Source of the DNA: Streptomyces sp. NRRL S-87
Lineage (GTDB): Bacteria; Actinomycetota; Actinomycetes; Streptomycetales; Streptomycetaceae
Assembly (NCBI RefSeq): GCF_000719335.1
Contig: NZ_JOGB01000003.1
Location: 278,620 to 342,619, forward strand
Direction of reading: 5' to 3'
DNA: 64,000 bases
Below are positions 10,136 through 19,180 of the stretch, piece after piece; position 1 is the first letter of the stretch, and the number at the start of each line of letters is the position of its first letter. Under the pieces are notes generated by a model. That model was not told the origin of the DNA. It did not search any database and was given only the letters and a program-made list of their open reading frames with translations. The position numbers and the translations under genes were made by a program.

Positions 10136-11893
10136 GTGTCCGGAACCGCAATGGGTATCGAGGTGGGCGCGCTGACCGCGCGGTCCCGCGCCGCCGCCGT
10201 GCTGCGCCTGCGCAGCCGGGCGCTGGCCGTCGCGCTGCTGCCCGCCGCCGTCGCGGTGGTGCTGGTGGCCGCCCGCCAGACCGGCAGACTGGCCGGGGAC
10301 ACCTGGTCCGCCGTGACCCTCGTCGTGGGCGCCGTGGCGGGGCTGGTGCTGCTGCTCGCCGGAGCGTTCGGGGCCGTGGTGCTGCGCGCCGGCCCCGCGA
10401 CGACGCCGACCGTCCCGGTCTCCGAGGCGGCCGCGCCCGACCTCTACCGCCTCGTGCGCGACCTGGCCGAGCGGCTGGAGGTCCCGCCCCCTTCGGCGAT
10501 AGCGCTGACCCCCGACTGCGACAGCTGGCTGGAGGACCGTACGCACGCCACGCAGCGGCGCGGCGCGGCCGGCGACCCCGCCCCGCGCACGCAGGAGGCG
10601 GGCTTCGCCGCCGCGCCGGTCCTGGTGATCGGCTCGCCCTTCCTGTGGTGGATGCGGGTGGCGGAGCTGCGTGCCGTCCTCGCGCCCGTGGTGGCGGGCA
10701 CCGGCCCCTCGGCCGACCCGGACATAGCCGGGGCCCGGCGGTTCGTCCGCGGGCTCGACGCGGCCGTGGACGTGGGCCGGCGGCCCGGCCTCGGGTGGGT
10801 GGCCCGGCTCGGCCGGCTGCTGCTCGGGCTGTGCCGCGCGGACGCCACCGAGATGGAGCGCGGGGTGGCCGCGGCCGCCTCCGAGCGCGCGCAGACCGTG
10901 GACTACGGGCTGCGCATCGTCGCCCAGGAGCAGGTTGGCCTCGCCTACGCGGGCTGGGACCGGCTGCTGACGCGGGTGGCACTGCCCGCCTGGCGGATGG
11001 GCCGCTGGCCCTCCCGGTTGGACGCGGGCGTGGTCTCCGCCCTCACCGAACTGTCCCGGCGCGACCGACTGGCCGAGGGCTTCGCCTCCCGGCTGGGCGA
11101 GCGGCCGGCCTGCGACCTGCTGGAGGAGCCCGGCCTCGTGGACGAGGCCGCCTCGCTGCTGGCCGCGCGGCTCTTCCACGGCGGCCCGGCCGAGCCCGGC
11201 CCCGACTGGTCGCCGGTGGACTGGGCGGCGTACCCGGAGGAGGTCGTCGACCGCAAGTGGCGCACCGAGGCCGCCCGCCTGCACCGCGCCCTGGACGCCC
11301 TCGCCCTGCCGGCCGGGTACGGGCCCGCTCCGACCACCCTCGCACCGCCCGCCCCCGCCCCGGGCGCGTCGGCCGCCCCGCAGGGTCCGAACGGGCCGGA
11401 CGCCCAGGACGCCCCGGCCCCGGCCCCCGCGGCTGCGGACCCGACCGCCGCCGCGCCCCCCGCACCGGCGCCCGACGCCCTGCACGGCCCCACCCTGGAG
11501 CGGGTGTTCCTCTCCCTCGCCGTCGGCCAGGCCGAGGACCTGGCCGCCCGGCTCAGCGCCGACGCCGCCCGCGACGAGCGGCCGGCCGCCACCCCCGGCC
11601 GCCGCGGCGGCTCCGACGAGCTGCCCCTCTTCCCGCTCCAGCCGCCCCGCTCCGGCCGGGACCTGCTGGCCGACCACGTCACGGCCATGGTGTGCTGCGC
11701 GGCCGTCGACACCGCCGGGGCCGCCCCCGGCCTCGACTGGCTCGACGGACCCGCCCTCCTCGTCGGGGGCGCCCGCCGCACCGACCTCACCCCGCGGGTG
11801 CTGTCCCTCGTCGAGGACGGCGATCCGGACCCGCTGCGTTCCTGGCTCGCCGAGCTCGGGGTGCGCCCCGAGAAGCCCGTGCGCCTGGTCTGA
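10136..11893 (+). CDS. Membrane protein related to M48 peptidases, catalytic motif lost
   Basis: The 585-residue protein has two N-terminal membrane segments (about residues 20-40 and 55-80) and then a domain that reads like an M48 (HtpX-type) peptidase: VLVIGSPFLWW followed by AELRAVLAPVVAG near residues 176-188. In active M48 enzymes this last segment is ELRAVLAHELGH; here the zinc-binding HExxH is replaced, so the protein should not be a zinc protease. The C-terminal half is less structured, with an Ala/Pro-rich segment near residues 395-445. The GTG at 10136 follows a GAGGGGG ribosome site by about 11 nt; an ATG five codons later is an alternative. Function unknown; a scaffold or membrane quality-control role is speculation. 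Confidence 0.75.
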   Translation: MSGTAMGIEVGALTARSRAAAVLRLRSRALAVALLPAAVAVVLVAARQTGRLAGDTWSAVTLVVGAVAGLVLLLAGAFGAVVLRAGPATTPTVPVSEAAAPDLYRLVRDLAERLEVPPPSAIALTPDCDSWLEDRTHATQRRGAAGDPAPRTQEAGFAAAPVLVIGSPFLWWMRVAELRAVLAPVVAGTGPSADPDIAGARRFVRGLDAAVDVGRRPGLGWVARLGRLLLGLCRADATEMERGVAAAASERAQTVDYGLRIVAQEQVGLAYAGWDRLLTRVALPAWRMGRWPSRLDAGVVSALTELSRRDRLAEGFASRLGERPACDLLEEPGLVDEAASLLAARLFHGGPAEPGPDWSPVDWAAYPEEVVDRKWRTEAARLHRALDALALPAGYGPAPTTLAPPAPAPGASAAPQGPNGPDAQDAPAPAPAAADPTAAAPPAPAPDALHGPTLERVFLSLAVGQAEDLAARLSADAARDERPAATPGRRGGSDELPLFPLQPPRSGRDLLADHVTAMVCCAAVDTAGAAPGLDWLDGPALLVGGARRTDLTPRVLSLVEDGDPDPLRSWLAELGVRPEKPVRLV

Positions 11894-12099
11894 AAACGCC
11901 CCCTTTCCCCCGGTCCGACCGGACCGGTATGTTCCGCTCACGTCAATCCGCGACAAACGGTGACGGAGTGCGTGCGTAATGTGATGTGCTGGGACCAGTC
12001 GCGGACCACCCGCGGCAGACCGGCGGACGGCACACACACGCACACGGCGGGCGGGACCGACCCCGCGCGCGTCCGGGGGGCGAGGGAGGGGAGCAGCGC

Positions 12100-13659
12100 A
12101 TGGGCGAGGCGGACCAGACCGAGGGCCGGCTCCGCGACGGCGGCGGGTCCGCGCGGGCCGACGGCCCGGCGGGCCCCGGGACGCCGCCCCCGATCCGGCG
12201 GTGGGAGTCGGGCGCCCTCGCGCACGCGGTCACGGACCCCTTCGGGCAGGGCCCGCTCCCCTGGTTCCGCGGCAGCGAGGTCTACTTCGACGACACCGGC
12301 CAGGTCGTCCCCTGGTACGTCGACCCCGCGGCGGCCCCCGGCCAGGTCCCGGCCCCCCGCGCGGGCGCCGGCGGCCCCCGCAGCGCCGACGACGTGCACC
12401 GCCAGATCAAGGGCTTCGCCTCCACCGGAGCGGTCGCCCCGGGCGAGGCCATCGACTTCCACATCACCGTCGACCCGCCCCAGCAGTTCTCCGTGGACGT
12501 CTACCGGATCGGCCACTACGGCGGGGACGGCGCCGCGAAGATCACCACCAGCCCGCGGCTGTCCGGCATCGTCCAGCCCGCCCCGCTCACCGCCGACCGC
12601 ACCGTCTCCTGCCACCACTGGTGGCTCTCGTGGCGCCTCCAGGTCCCCTCGTACTGGAACCTCGGCGCGTACGTCGCCGTGCTGACCACCGCCGACGGCT
12701 ACCGCTCCCACATCCCCTTCACGGTCCGCGACGACCACCCCGCCGACCTGCTCCTGCTGCTCCCCGACATCACGTGGCAGGCCTACAACCTGTACCCCGA
12801 GGACGGCCGCACCGGCGCCAGCCTCTACCACGCCTGGGACGAGCAGGGCCGGCTCCTCGGCGAGCAGGACGCGGCCATCACCGTCTCCTTCGACCGCCCG
12901 TACGCGGGCGCCGGCCTGCCCCTGCACGTCGGCCACGCCTACGACTTCATCCGCTGGGCCGAGCGGTACGGCTACGACCTCGCCTACGCCGACACGCGCG
13001 ACCTGCACGCCGGCCGCGTGGACCCCACCCGCTACCGGGGCCTGGTCTTCCCCGGCCACGACGAGTACTGGTCCGTCCCGATGCGGCGCACCGTCGAGGC
13101 GGCCCGCGCGCACGGCACGTCCCTGGTCTTCCTCTCGGCGAACACCATGTACTGGCAGGTGGAGCTCTCCCCGTCCCCCTCCGGCGTCCCGGACCGGCTG
13201 CTGACGTGCCGAAAACGCCGGGGCCCGGGCAGACCCGCGCTCTGGCGCGAGGTGGACCGGCCCGAACAGCAGCTGCTGGGCATCCAGTACGCCGGCCGGG
13301 TCCCGGAGCCGGCCCCGCTGGTGGTCCGCAACGCCTCGCACTGGCTGTGGGACGCCACCGGCGCCGACGAGGGCGACGAAATCGCCGGCCTGGTCGCGGG
13401 CGAGGCCGACCGGTACTTCCCGCGCACCCAACTCCCCGAGCACGAGGGCCGCATCCTCCTCGCCCACTCCCCCTACCCGGACGGGGACGGGGCGCTGCGG
13501 CACCAGGAGACCTCCCTGTACCGGGCTCCGAGCGGCGCGCTGGTCTTCGCCTCCGGCACCTTCGCGTGGTCGCCCGCCCTCGACCGGCCCGGCCACGTCG
13601 ACGAGCGGATCCAGCGGGCCACGGCCAACCTCCTCGACCGGATCTGCAAGCGCGACTGA
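12100..13659 (+). CDS. N,N-dimethylformamidase beta-subunit-like protein
   Basis: The 519-residue protein resembles the C-terminal domain of the large subunit of N,N-dimethylformamidase: a beta-rich N-terminal part (FSVDVYRIGHYGGDG near residue 145) and a glutamine-amidotransferase-like alpha/beta part with LVFPGHDEYWS, LVFLSANTMYWQ and a late GALVFASGTFAWS. Family members are common in actinomycetes and their substrates are mostly unknown. I start at the ATG at 12100, behind a GAGGGAGGGGAG ribosome site; longer frames lack one. No signal peptide is evident. It is transcribed in the direction of purC and ends about 100 bp before it. The family assignment is good, the function open. Confidence 0.8.
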   Translation: MGEADQTEGRLRDGGGSARADGPAGPGTPPPIRRWESGALAHAVTDPFGQGPLPWFRGSEVYFDDTGQVVPWYVDPAAAPGQVPAPRAGAGGPRSADDVHRQIKGFASTGAVAPGEAIDFHITVDPPQQFSVDVYRIGHYGGDGAAKITTSPRLSGIVQPAPLTADRTVSCHHWWLSWRLQVPSYWNLGAYVAVLTTADGYRSHIPFTVRDDHPADLLLLLPDITWQAYNLYPEDGRTGASLYHAWDEQGRLLGEQDAAITVSFDRPYAGAGLPLHVGHAYDFIRWAERYGYDLAYADTRDLHAGRVDPTRYRGLVFPGHDEYWSVPMRRTVEAARAHGTSLVFLSANTMYWQVELSPSPSGVPDRLLTCRKRRGPGRPALWREVDRPEQQLLGIQYAGRVPEPAPLVVRNASHWLWDATGADEGDEIAGLVAGEADRYFPRTQLPEHEGRILLAHSPYPDGDGALRHQETSLYRAPSGALVFASGTFAWSPALDRPGHVDERIQRATANLLDRICKRD

Positions 13660-13757
13660 GGCGCGCGACGCGGGACGCGGGCCGACCCCGGGAACGGAGC
13701 ACGCCCCTCCGTACGCGAGAATCGGTGTGCCCTCATACAGAACCACAGGGAGACACC

Positions 13758-14663
13758 GTGTCCGGATTCGTCGAAAAGCCCGAGCCGGTTCAGGTCCCGG
13801 GCCTGGTCCACCTCCACACCGGCAAGGTCCGCGAGCTCTACCGCAACGAGGCGGGCGACCTGGTGATGGTGGCCAGCGACCGCATGTCCGCGTACGACTG
13901 GGTGCTCCCGACCGAGATCCCGGACAAGGGCCGGGTCCTCACCCAGCTCTCCCTGTGGTGGTTCGACCAGCTCGCGGACATCGTCCCGAACCACGTCATC
14001 TCCACCGAGCTGCCCGAGGGCGCCCCCGCCGACTGGGCCGGCCGCACCCTGGTCTGCCAGTCGCTGAACATGGTCCCGGTCGAGTGCGTGGCCCGCGGCT
14101 ACCTCACCGGCTCGGGCCTGGCCGAGTACCGGCAGACCCGCACGGTCTGCGGACTCGCCCTGCCCGAGGGCCTCGTGGACGGCTCCGAGCTGCCCGCGCC
14201 GATCTTCACCCCGGCCACCAAGGCCGCGGTCGGCGAGCACGACGAGAACGTCTCGTACGAGGAGGTGGCCCGCCAGGTCGGCGCCGAGACCGCCGCCCTG
14301 CTGCGCCAGACCACGCTCGCCGTCTACGGCCGGGCCCGGGACATCGCGCGCGAGCGCGGGATCATCCTGGCGGACACCAAGTTCGAGTTCGGCTTCGCCG
14401 CCGACGGCGGGACCCTGGTCGCCGCCGACGAGGTCCTCACCCCGGACTCCTCCCGCTTCTGGCCGGCCGACCAGTGGCAGCCGGGCCGCGCGCAGCCCTC
14501 GTACGACAAGCAGTTCGTCCGTGACTGGCTGACCGGCGAGTCCGGCTGGGACCGCACGGGCGAGGAGCCGCCGCCGGCCCTGCCGCAGCACGTCGTCGAC
14601 GCCACCCGCGCCAAGTACGTCGAGGCGTACGAGCTGCTCACCGGCGCCCCCTGGAACTTCTGA
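13758..14663 (+). CDS. purC: SAICAR synthetase (phosphoribosylaminoimidazole-succinocarboxamide synthase)
   Basis: PurC condenses CAIR with aspartate in purine synthesis. The 301-residue protein from the GTG at 13758 contains HTGKVRELY (ATP loop, near residue 20), ASDRMSAYDWVLP, the signature VECVARGYLTGSG (about residues 98-110) and the second signature LADTKFEFGF (near 205). Length is typical. An AGGGAGA ribosome site precedes the GTG. The long upstream open frame overlapping the previous gene is a G+C artefact. Confidence 0.97.
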   Translation: MSGFVEKPEPVQVPGLVHLHTGKVRELYRNEAGDLVMVASDRMSAYDWVLPTEIPDKGRVLTQLSLWWFDQLADIVPNHVISTELPEGAPADWAGRTLVCQSLNMVPVECVARGYLTGSGLAEYRQTRTVCGLALPEGLVDGSELPAPIFTPATKAAVGEHDENVSYEEVARQVGAETAALLRQTTLAVYGRARDIARERGIILADTKFEFGFAADGGTLVAADEVLTPDSSRFWPADQWQPGRAQPSYDKQFVRDWLTGESGWDRTGEEPPPALPQHVVDATRAKYVEAYELLTGAPWNF

Positions 14664-14730
14664 GCCCGGACGACCCGCCCGGCCCCGCCCCCCGCACCCC
14701 CGCGGGGGGAGGGGGGGCGGCGCACATCGG

Positions 14731-14784
14731 ACGGGGCCCTCGAACACGACGGGGCCCTCGAACACGACGGGGCCCTCGAACACG
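14731..14784. repeat. Three perfect 18-bp tandem repeats
   Basis: The unit ACGGGGCCCTCGAACACG occurs three times without change, immediately before the terminator that follows purC. Each unit holds the self-complementary GGGGCCC core. It is non-coding and too short to be a CRISPR. Confidence 0.9.
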
Positions 14785-14787
14785 AAG

Positions 14788-14816
14788 AAGGCCCCGGTCG
14801 TGATGACCGGGGCCTT
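14788..14816. terminator. Bidirectional hairpin terminator between purC and tRNA-Gly
   Basis: AAGGCCCCGGTC (14788-14799), a 5-nt loop and GACCGGGGCCTT (14805-14816) form a perfect 12-bp stem between convergent purC and tRNA-Gly. Confidence 0.85.
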
Positions 14817-14823
14817 CCCTCTG

Positions 14824-14896
14824 AGCGGACGACGAGATTCGAACTCGCGACCCTCACCTTGGCAAGGTGATGCTCTACCAACTGAGCCACGTCCGC
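14824..14896 (-). tRNA. tRNA-Gly (GCC), copy 1
   Basis: Minus-strand cloverleaf with GCGGACG acceptor, anticodon arm CACCTTGCCAAGGTG (GCC), GTTCGAATC T loop and U discriminator. A second, identical copy lies at 18821-18893. Confidence 0.95.
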
Positions 14897-14918
14897 ATGC
14901 GCCGTAGCGCGAGACCTA

Positions 14919-15560
14919 CTATACCCAACCTTTGAGGCGGGCGAGACGCACTGCCGCGTGCCGGTTCTCCGCACCCAGCTTCGCGGCCGCCGACGAGAGG
15001 TAGTTGCGCACGGTCCCCGGCGAGAGGGCGGCGCGCTCGGCGATCTCCGTGACCGGCGCACCGTCCGCCGCGAGTTCGAGGAGCTCGGCCTCGCGGGCGG
15101 TCAGCGGCGAGTCGCCCGTGCTGATCGCGTCGGCCGCCAACTCCGGGTCCACGTACCGCCCTCCGGCGTGCACGGTCCTGATGATCTCGGCCAGTCGCTG
15201 CGCCGAGACGGTCTTCGGGACGAAGCCCCGCACTCCGGCCGCCAGGGCCCGCTTCAGGTAGCCGGGCCGCCCGTGACTGGTCACGATCATGGTCCGGCAG
15301 TCCGGGAGTTCGGCCCGCAGGGATGTGGCGACGCTCACACCGTCCGCCCCCGGCATCTGGAGGTCGAGCACGGCCACGTCCGGCTCGTGGGCCCGCGCCA
15401 TCGCCAGCGCCTCCGGCCCCGAGGCGGCCTCGGCGACCACCAGCAGGTCGTCCTCGAGGCCCAGCAGGGCCGCCAGCGCGCCCCGGATCAGGTGCTCGTC
15501 GTCGGCCAGCAGGATCCGTACGACCGCCCCGCTCGCGCCCCCGCCCGCGCCCCCGCTCAT
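14919..15560 (-). CDS. LuxR/NarL-family response regulator (DesR-like)
   Basis: The 213-residue regulator has a receiver domain starting VRILLADDEHLIRG, phospho-acceptor Asp66 in VAVLDLQMP and conserved Lys in FVPKTVS, followed by a C-terminal LuxR helix-turn-helix (SPLTAREAELLELAADG, then TEIAERAALSPGTVRNYLSSA). It is the last gene of a minus-strand operon behind an ABC transporter and the partner kinase, a layout like the DesKR or LiaRS-type systems where the regulator controls the transporter. The signal is not evident. The start ATG at 15560 is 55 nt after the kinase stop; a downstream start near VVRILLAD is possible. Confidence 0.9.
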   Translation of the reverse strand: MSGGAGGGASGAVVRILLADDEHLIRGALAALLGLEDDLLVVAEAASGPEALAMARAHEPDVAVLDLQMPGADGVSVATSLRAELPDCRTMIVTSHGRPGYLKRALAAGVRGFVPKTVSAQRLAEIIRTVHAGGRYVDPELAADAISTGDSPLTAREAELLELAADGAPVTEIAERAALSPGTVRNYLSSAAAKLGAENRHAAVRLARLKGWV

Positions 15561-15615
15561 GCCCCGCCCCCGTTCACGCCCGCACCGCGCCCCGAATCCG
15601 TACCCGTACCGCGCC

Positions 15616-16878
15616 TCATGCCCCGGCCCCTTCTCCGGCCACCGCCACCGCCACCGCCCCCGCCCCGGTCCCCGCCGTCGCCGGCACCGTCGCCGTCAGC
15701 CGGAACCGGCCGCCCGCCACCGGCCCGGCCTCCAGGGTGCCGCCCAGCACCGCCAGCCGCTCCCGCAGCCCCGCGAGCCCCGACCCGGGTGTGCCCGAAG
15801 GCGTCTGCGGCGCCCCGTCGTTCTCGATCTCCAGCACCGCGGGGGCCGCCCCGGCCCCGCCCGTGAGGCGGATCAGGCAGTCGCGCGCGTCCCCGTGCCG
15901 CAGCACGTTCGTCGTCGCCTCCCGCACCACCCAGCCGAGCGCGGACTGCACCGCGGCCGGCAGCCCGCCGCCCGCCGAGCCGTCCACCCGGCAGTCGATC
16001 CCGGCGGCCGCGAGCACCCCGCGGGCGCCCTCCAGTTCCACGGCCAGGTCGACGCCCCGGTAGCCGCGCACCACTTCCCGCACCTCCCGCTGCGACTCGC
16101 GCGCGATCCGCTGCACCTCCACCATCTGGTCCACGGCCTCCGGGCGTTCGCGCCGGGCCAGCTGGACGGCGAGCTCGCTCTTGAGCGCGATCACCGCGAG
16201 GTTGCGGCCCAGCACGTCGTGCAGGTCGCGCCCGAAGCGCAGCCGCTCCTCGGCGACCGCCAGCCGGGCGCGCAGCTCCCGCGAGTGGTCCAGCTCCCAC
16301 ACGACCCGGATCAGCCAGGCGGAGAACCCGGAGGTGACGGCGAAGAACGCGGCGACGAGCAGCGCCGCGACGCCGTACCCGACGGCCTCCCAGGACCGGC
16401 CGGCGGACAGCACCGCGACCGCCGTCCCGGCCGCGGCCCCGAGCACCGCGTACACCGTCTCGCGCACCCGGCGCAGGCACACCACCAGCGCGAGGACTCC
16501 GAAGCCCACCGGACCGATCACCAGTGTGGGCAGGATCCGCTCGTCCTCGACCAGGTCGCCGGCCGCCAGCCCGAGGGCGGCGGCCGGGACGGCGGCGGTC
16601 AGGGCGACGAGCGCCGCCACGGCGCGCACCGGCAGCCCGCCCCGCCCGGCGACCCATGCCAGGCCGCGGCTCGACACCACACCCACCAGGGCCGCGTGGC
16701 AGCAGATCAGTACGTCCAGCAGGAGCTCGGCCGGGCCGAAGCCGGAGCGGACGCCGACCGCCGCGCCCGCGACCGTCAGCACCTCCGTCACGGCGAAGAA
16801 CACGTACGAACCCCGTGTGTAGAGCTCCACCTTCGACGCGCTGCCGCGCCCCTGCCACCACCCCGTCAGCCTGGACAT
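15616..16878 (-). CDS. Membrane sensor histidine kinase (HisKA_3 type)
   Basis: The 420-residue kinase has about six N-terminal membrane segments (residues roughly 15-185), then the HisKA_3 dimerisation helix with phospho-acceptor His220 in RDLHDVLGRNL and an HATPase domain ending in SGLAGLRERLAVLGG. The start ATG at 16878 begins MSRLTGWWQGRG. The open frame extends upstream into the permease but without reason. It lies 23 nt after the ABC permease and 55 nt before the response regulator, so the four genes form one operon. The C-terminus is a low-complexity Ala/Gly/Val tail. Confidence 0.92.
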   Translation of the reverse strand: MSRLTGWWQGRGSASKVELYTRGSYVFFAVTEVLTVAGAAVGVRSGFGPAELLLDVLICCHAALVGVVSSRGLAWVAGRGGLPVRAVAALVALTAAVPAAALGLAAGDLVEDERILPTLVIGPVGFGVLALVVCLRRVRETVYAVLGAAAGTAVAVLSAGRSWEAVGYGVAALLVAAFFAVTSGFSAWLIRVVWELDHSRELRARLAVAEERLRFGRDLHDVLGRNLAVIALKSELAVQLARRERPEAVDQMVEVQRIARESQREVREVVRGYRGVDLAVELEGARGVLAAAGIDCRVDGSAGGGLPAAVQSALGWVVREATTNVLRHGDARDCLIRLTGGAGAAPAVLEIENDGAPQTPSGTPGSGLAGLRERLAVLGGTLEAGPVAGGRFRLTATVPATAGTGAGAVAVAVAGEGAGA

Positions 16879-16901
16879 GCCGGCCCCTTCCCCCGATCCC
16901 C

Positions 16902-17708
16902 TCAGCGCCGCGGCTCCCAGCGGAACCAGCGCCGCACCGCGTCCCCCGTGATGATCGCCCAGACGAGCGTGAGGACCGCCGCCTGCACCAGGTTCCCGGC
17001 CCCGGCCGTGCCGAGCCAGCCCGCGCGGACGAACTCCATGGCCCCGCTGAACGGCAGCAGGTCGCAGACGTCGCCGACCGCGTCCGGCAGCGCCTCGCGC
17101 GGCACCAGCATCCCGGAGCCCGTCACGGCCGCCAGGAACAGCGGCAGGGTGCTGAGGCCCGCGGTCTCCACGGTCCGCGTGACGGCCGAGGTCAGTGCCG
17201 CCAGCCCGGCCGACAGCGCGGCGACGGCCAGGATCCCGAGGAGCAGCAGGTCCGGCCGCCGGGGCGCCGGTACGTCGAGCAGGGCCGGGCCGCCGACCGT
17301 GAGGACCGCGCACTGGGCGAGGGCGATGACGGCGGCGGGCAGGGCCGCCCCGACGAGGACCTCGGTGTCCGTGGGCTCGCCGGTGCGCAGCCTCTTGAGG
17401 ACCAGCTCCTCGCGGCGCGCGGTGTAGGTGGCGGTCAGGCCCGTGTAGAGGACCAGCACCAGGATCAGGCCGGTGCCGCCGACGAGGGTGGCCGCCCCGG
17501 CGCCCATCGGCAGGTCCGCGGCGTCCATGCCGGTGACGGCCGAGCGCAGCAGGAACAGCATCGCGGCGGGCATGAGCAGGGCGAGGGCGAGGCTGTTGCG
17601 GTTGCGGCCGAGCAGGGTGAGCTCGGCCCGGCCGAGCGCGGCCAGGCGCGCCCCGCTGGGTGCCGTCCCTCGGGGCCGGCGGCTTTCGGCGGTGGCGGGG
17701 CGGCTCAT
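16902..17708 (-). CDS. ABC transporter permease (ABC-2 type)
   Basis: The 268-residue protein has six hydrophobic segments and belongs to the ABC-2 permease group that exports drugs, lipids or peptides. Its ATG at 17708 overlaps the ATPase stop by 4 nt (ATGA). It partners the upstream ATPase and lies before a sensor kinase, which suggests it removes a toxic compound or antibiotic sensed by that kinase; the substrate is unknown. Confidence 0.9.
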   Translation of the reverse strand: MSRPATAESRRPRGTAPSGARLAALGRAELTLLGRNRNSLALALLMPAAMLFLLRSAVTGMDAADLPMGAGAATLVGGTGLILVLVLYTGLTATYTARREELVLKRLRTGEPTDTEVLVGAALPAAVIALAQCAVLTVGGPALLDVPAPRRPDLLLLGILAVAALSAGLAALTSAVTRTVETAGLSTLPLFLAAVTGSGMLVPREALPDAVGDVCDLLPFSGAMEFVRAGWLGTAGAGNLVQAAVLTLVWAIITGDAVRRWFRWEPRR

Positions 17709-18664
17709 CGGACACCTTCCGGGGTGTGGTCGGCGATCTCCAGGAACGCCTCTTCCAGGGACGGGGAGCGGGCGTCGAGCCGGTCCAGCACCGTGCCGGA
17801 GTCGGCCGCCCAGCGCAGGAGTTCGCCGAGGGTCTCCTGCAGGGTGGTGGTACGGATCTCCACCCGCGGGCCGTCGGCCGCCGCCCGCAGCGCGAGCGGC
17901 AGCCGCGCCGCGGGCACGTCCGGGGGCAGCCGGAACCGGATCCGGGCCGGCCGGGAGGCGGTCACCTCGCCCGGGGTGCCGGCGAGGACGAGCTCGCCGG
18001 CGTGCAGGATGGCGAGCCGGTCCGCGAGCTGTTCGGCCTCTTCGAGGTAGTGGGTGGTGAGCAGCACGGTGGTGCCCTCGTCGCGCAGCTCCCGGACGAG
18101 GTCCCACGTGTCGCGGCGGCCCTCGGGGTCCATGCCGGACGTCGGTTCGTCGAGGAAGAGCACCTCGGGGCGGCCCAGCAGGGCGAGCGCGAGGTCGAGC
18201 CTTCGCCGTTCGCCTCCGGAAAGCTGCTTCACGCGGACGGCGGCCCGGCGGCCGAGTCCGACCCGCTCGACGACCTCCGTGCGCCGCCCGGCGCCGGTCG
18301 GCCCGCGGGCGCCGGTGGTGCAGCCGGCCCACATGCGGACGGTCTCGGCGACGGTGAGGTCGGCGGGGAAGCCGCCCTCCTGGAGCATGACGCCGGTGCG
18401 CGGGCGGACCTCCGCGCGGCGGGCGTACGGGTCGAGGCCGAGGACGCGGACGGTGCCGGCGCTGGGCCGGGCCAGGCCTTCGAGGAGTTCGACGGTGGAG
18501 GTCTTGCCGGCGCCGTTCGTGCCGAGCAGGGCGAAGACCTCGCCGCGGGCGACGGAGAAGGAGACGCCGCGGACGGCGTCGAAGCCGCCCGCGTAGGTGC
18601 GGCGCAGGGCGTCGGCGGTGACGACGTGGTCGGTGCCGGGGCGTTCGGGTGCGGTGGAGGTCAT
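17705..18664 (-). CDS. ABC transporter ATP-binding protein
   Basis: The 319-residue ATPase has Walker A GTNGAGKTS (near residue 48), the Q loop in GVMLQEGG, signature LSGGERRRL, Walker B VLFLDEPTSG and the switch His in LLTTHYLEEAE, so the site is complete. The C-terminal 80 residues match the extra domain of drug-exporter type (DrrA-like) ATPases. It is the first gene of the transporter/two-component operon; the ATG at 18664 lies in a short gap with a convergent terminator beyond. Confidence 0.93.
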   Translation of the reverse strand: MTSTAPERPGTDHVVTADALRRTYAGGFDAVRGVSFSVARGEVFALLGTNGAGKTSTVELLEGLARPSAGTVRVLGLDPYARRAEVRPRTGVMLQEGGFPADLTVAETVRMWAGCTTGARGPTGAGRRTEVVERVGLGRRAAVRVKQLSGGERRRLDLALALLGRPEVLFLDEPTSGMDPEGRRDTWDLVRELRDEGTTVLLTTHYLEEAEQLADRLAILHAGELVLAGTPGEVTASRPARIRFRLPPDVPAARLPLALRAAADGPRVEIRTTTLQETLGELLRWAADSGTVLDRLDARSPSLEEAFLEIADHTPEGVR

Positions 18665-18786
18665 GCCTCCAGGTTTCCGGCGCCCCGGTGCGGCGGGCAG
18701 TGCGTGATGTCACCGGCCCTCCTGACATTTGTCAGGGTCGGTGGGAACGCGGGCCGCGGGTCGGGGAATCCCGTACGGGGAAACGC

Positions 18787-18815
18787 AGAAGGCCCGGTCG
18801 ATGACCGGGCCTTCT
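18787..18815. terminator. Hairpin terminator after tRNA-Gly copy 2
   Basis: AGAAGGCCCGGTC (18787-18799) pairs with GACCGGGCCTTCT (18803-18815): a perfect 13-bp stem with a 3-nt loop, 6 bp beyond the tRNA 3' end. It resembles the terminator next to copy 1. Confidence 0.85.
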
Positions 18816-18820
18816 TCCTG

Positions 18821-18893
18821 AGCGGACGACGAGATTCGAACTCGCGACCCTCACCTTGGCAAGGTGATGCTCTACCAACTGAGCCACGTCCGC
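18821..18893 (-). tRNA. tRNA-Gly (GCC), copy 2
   Basis: Identical in sequence to the tRNA-Gly at 14824-14896, again on the minus strand with anticodon GCC and its own terminator. Confidence 0.95.
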
Positions 18894-18972
18894 ATGCCTC
18901 CGACCGGCTTTCACCGGGCGGTGCGAGCACCACTCTACCCGATCCACCGAAGTGGTTGGTAAAGAGATGCAG

Positions 18973-19044
18973 AGCGGGTGACAGGAATCGCACACTGCGC
19001 CTTCCCCCTGGAAGGGGGATGTTCTGCTACTGAACTACACCCGC
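18973..19044 (-). tRNA. tRNA-Gly (TCC)
   Basis: Minus-strand cloverleaf with GCGGGTG acceptor, anticodon arm CCCCCTTCCAGGGGG (TCC), GATTC T-loop region and U discriminator. It decodes GGA/GGG, complementing the GCC isoacceptors close by. Confidence 0.93.
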
Positions 19045-19180
19045 ACGACCTCGTGGGCTTCTGACCTGCGGTCTCGGCCCCTTCGGCGTGATCCACACAC
19101 TAGCCGATCGCGAGGGGGGTTTGGCAAATCGCGGGGGTCGGGGCGGTGGCCCGGCGACCGCCGGCGGTCGCCGGCGGTCC

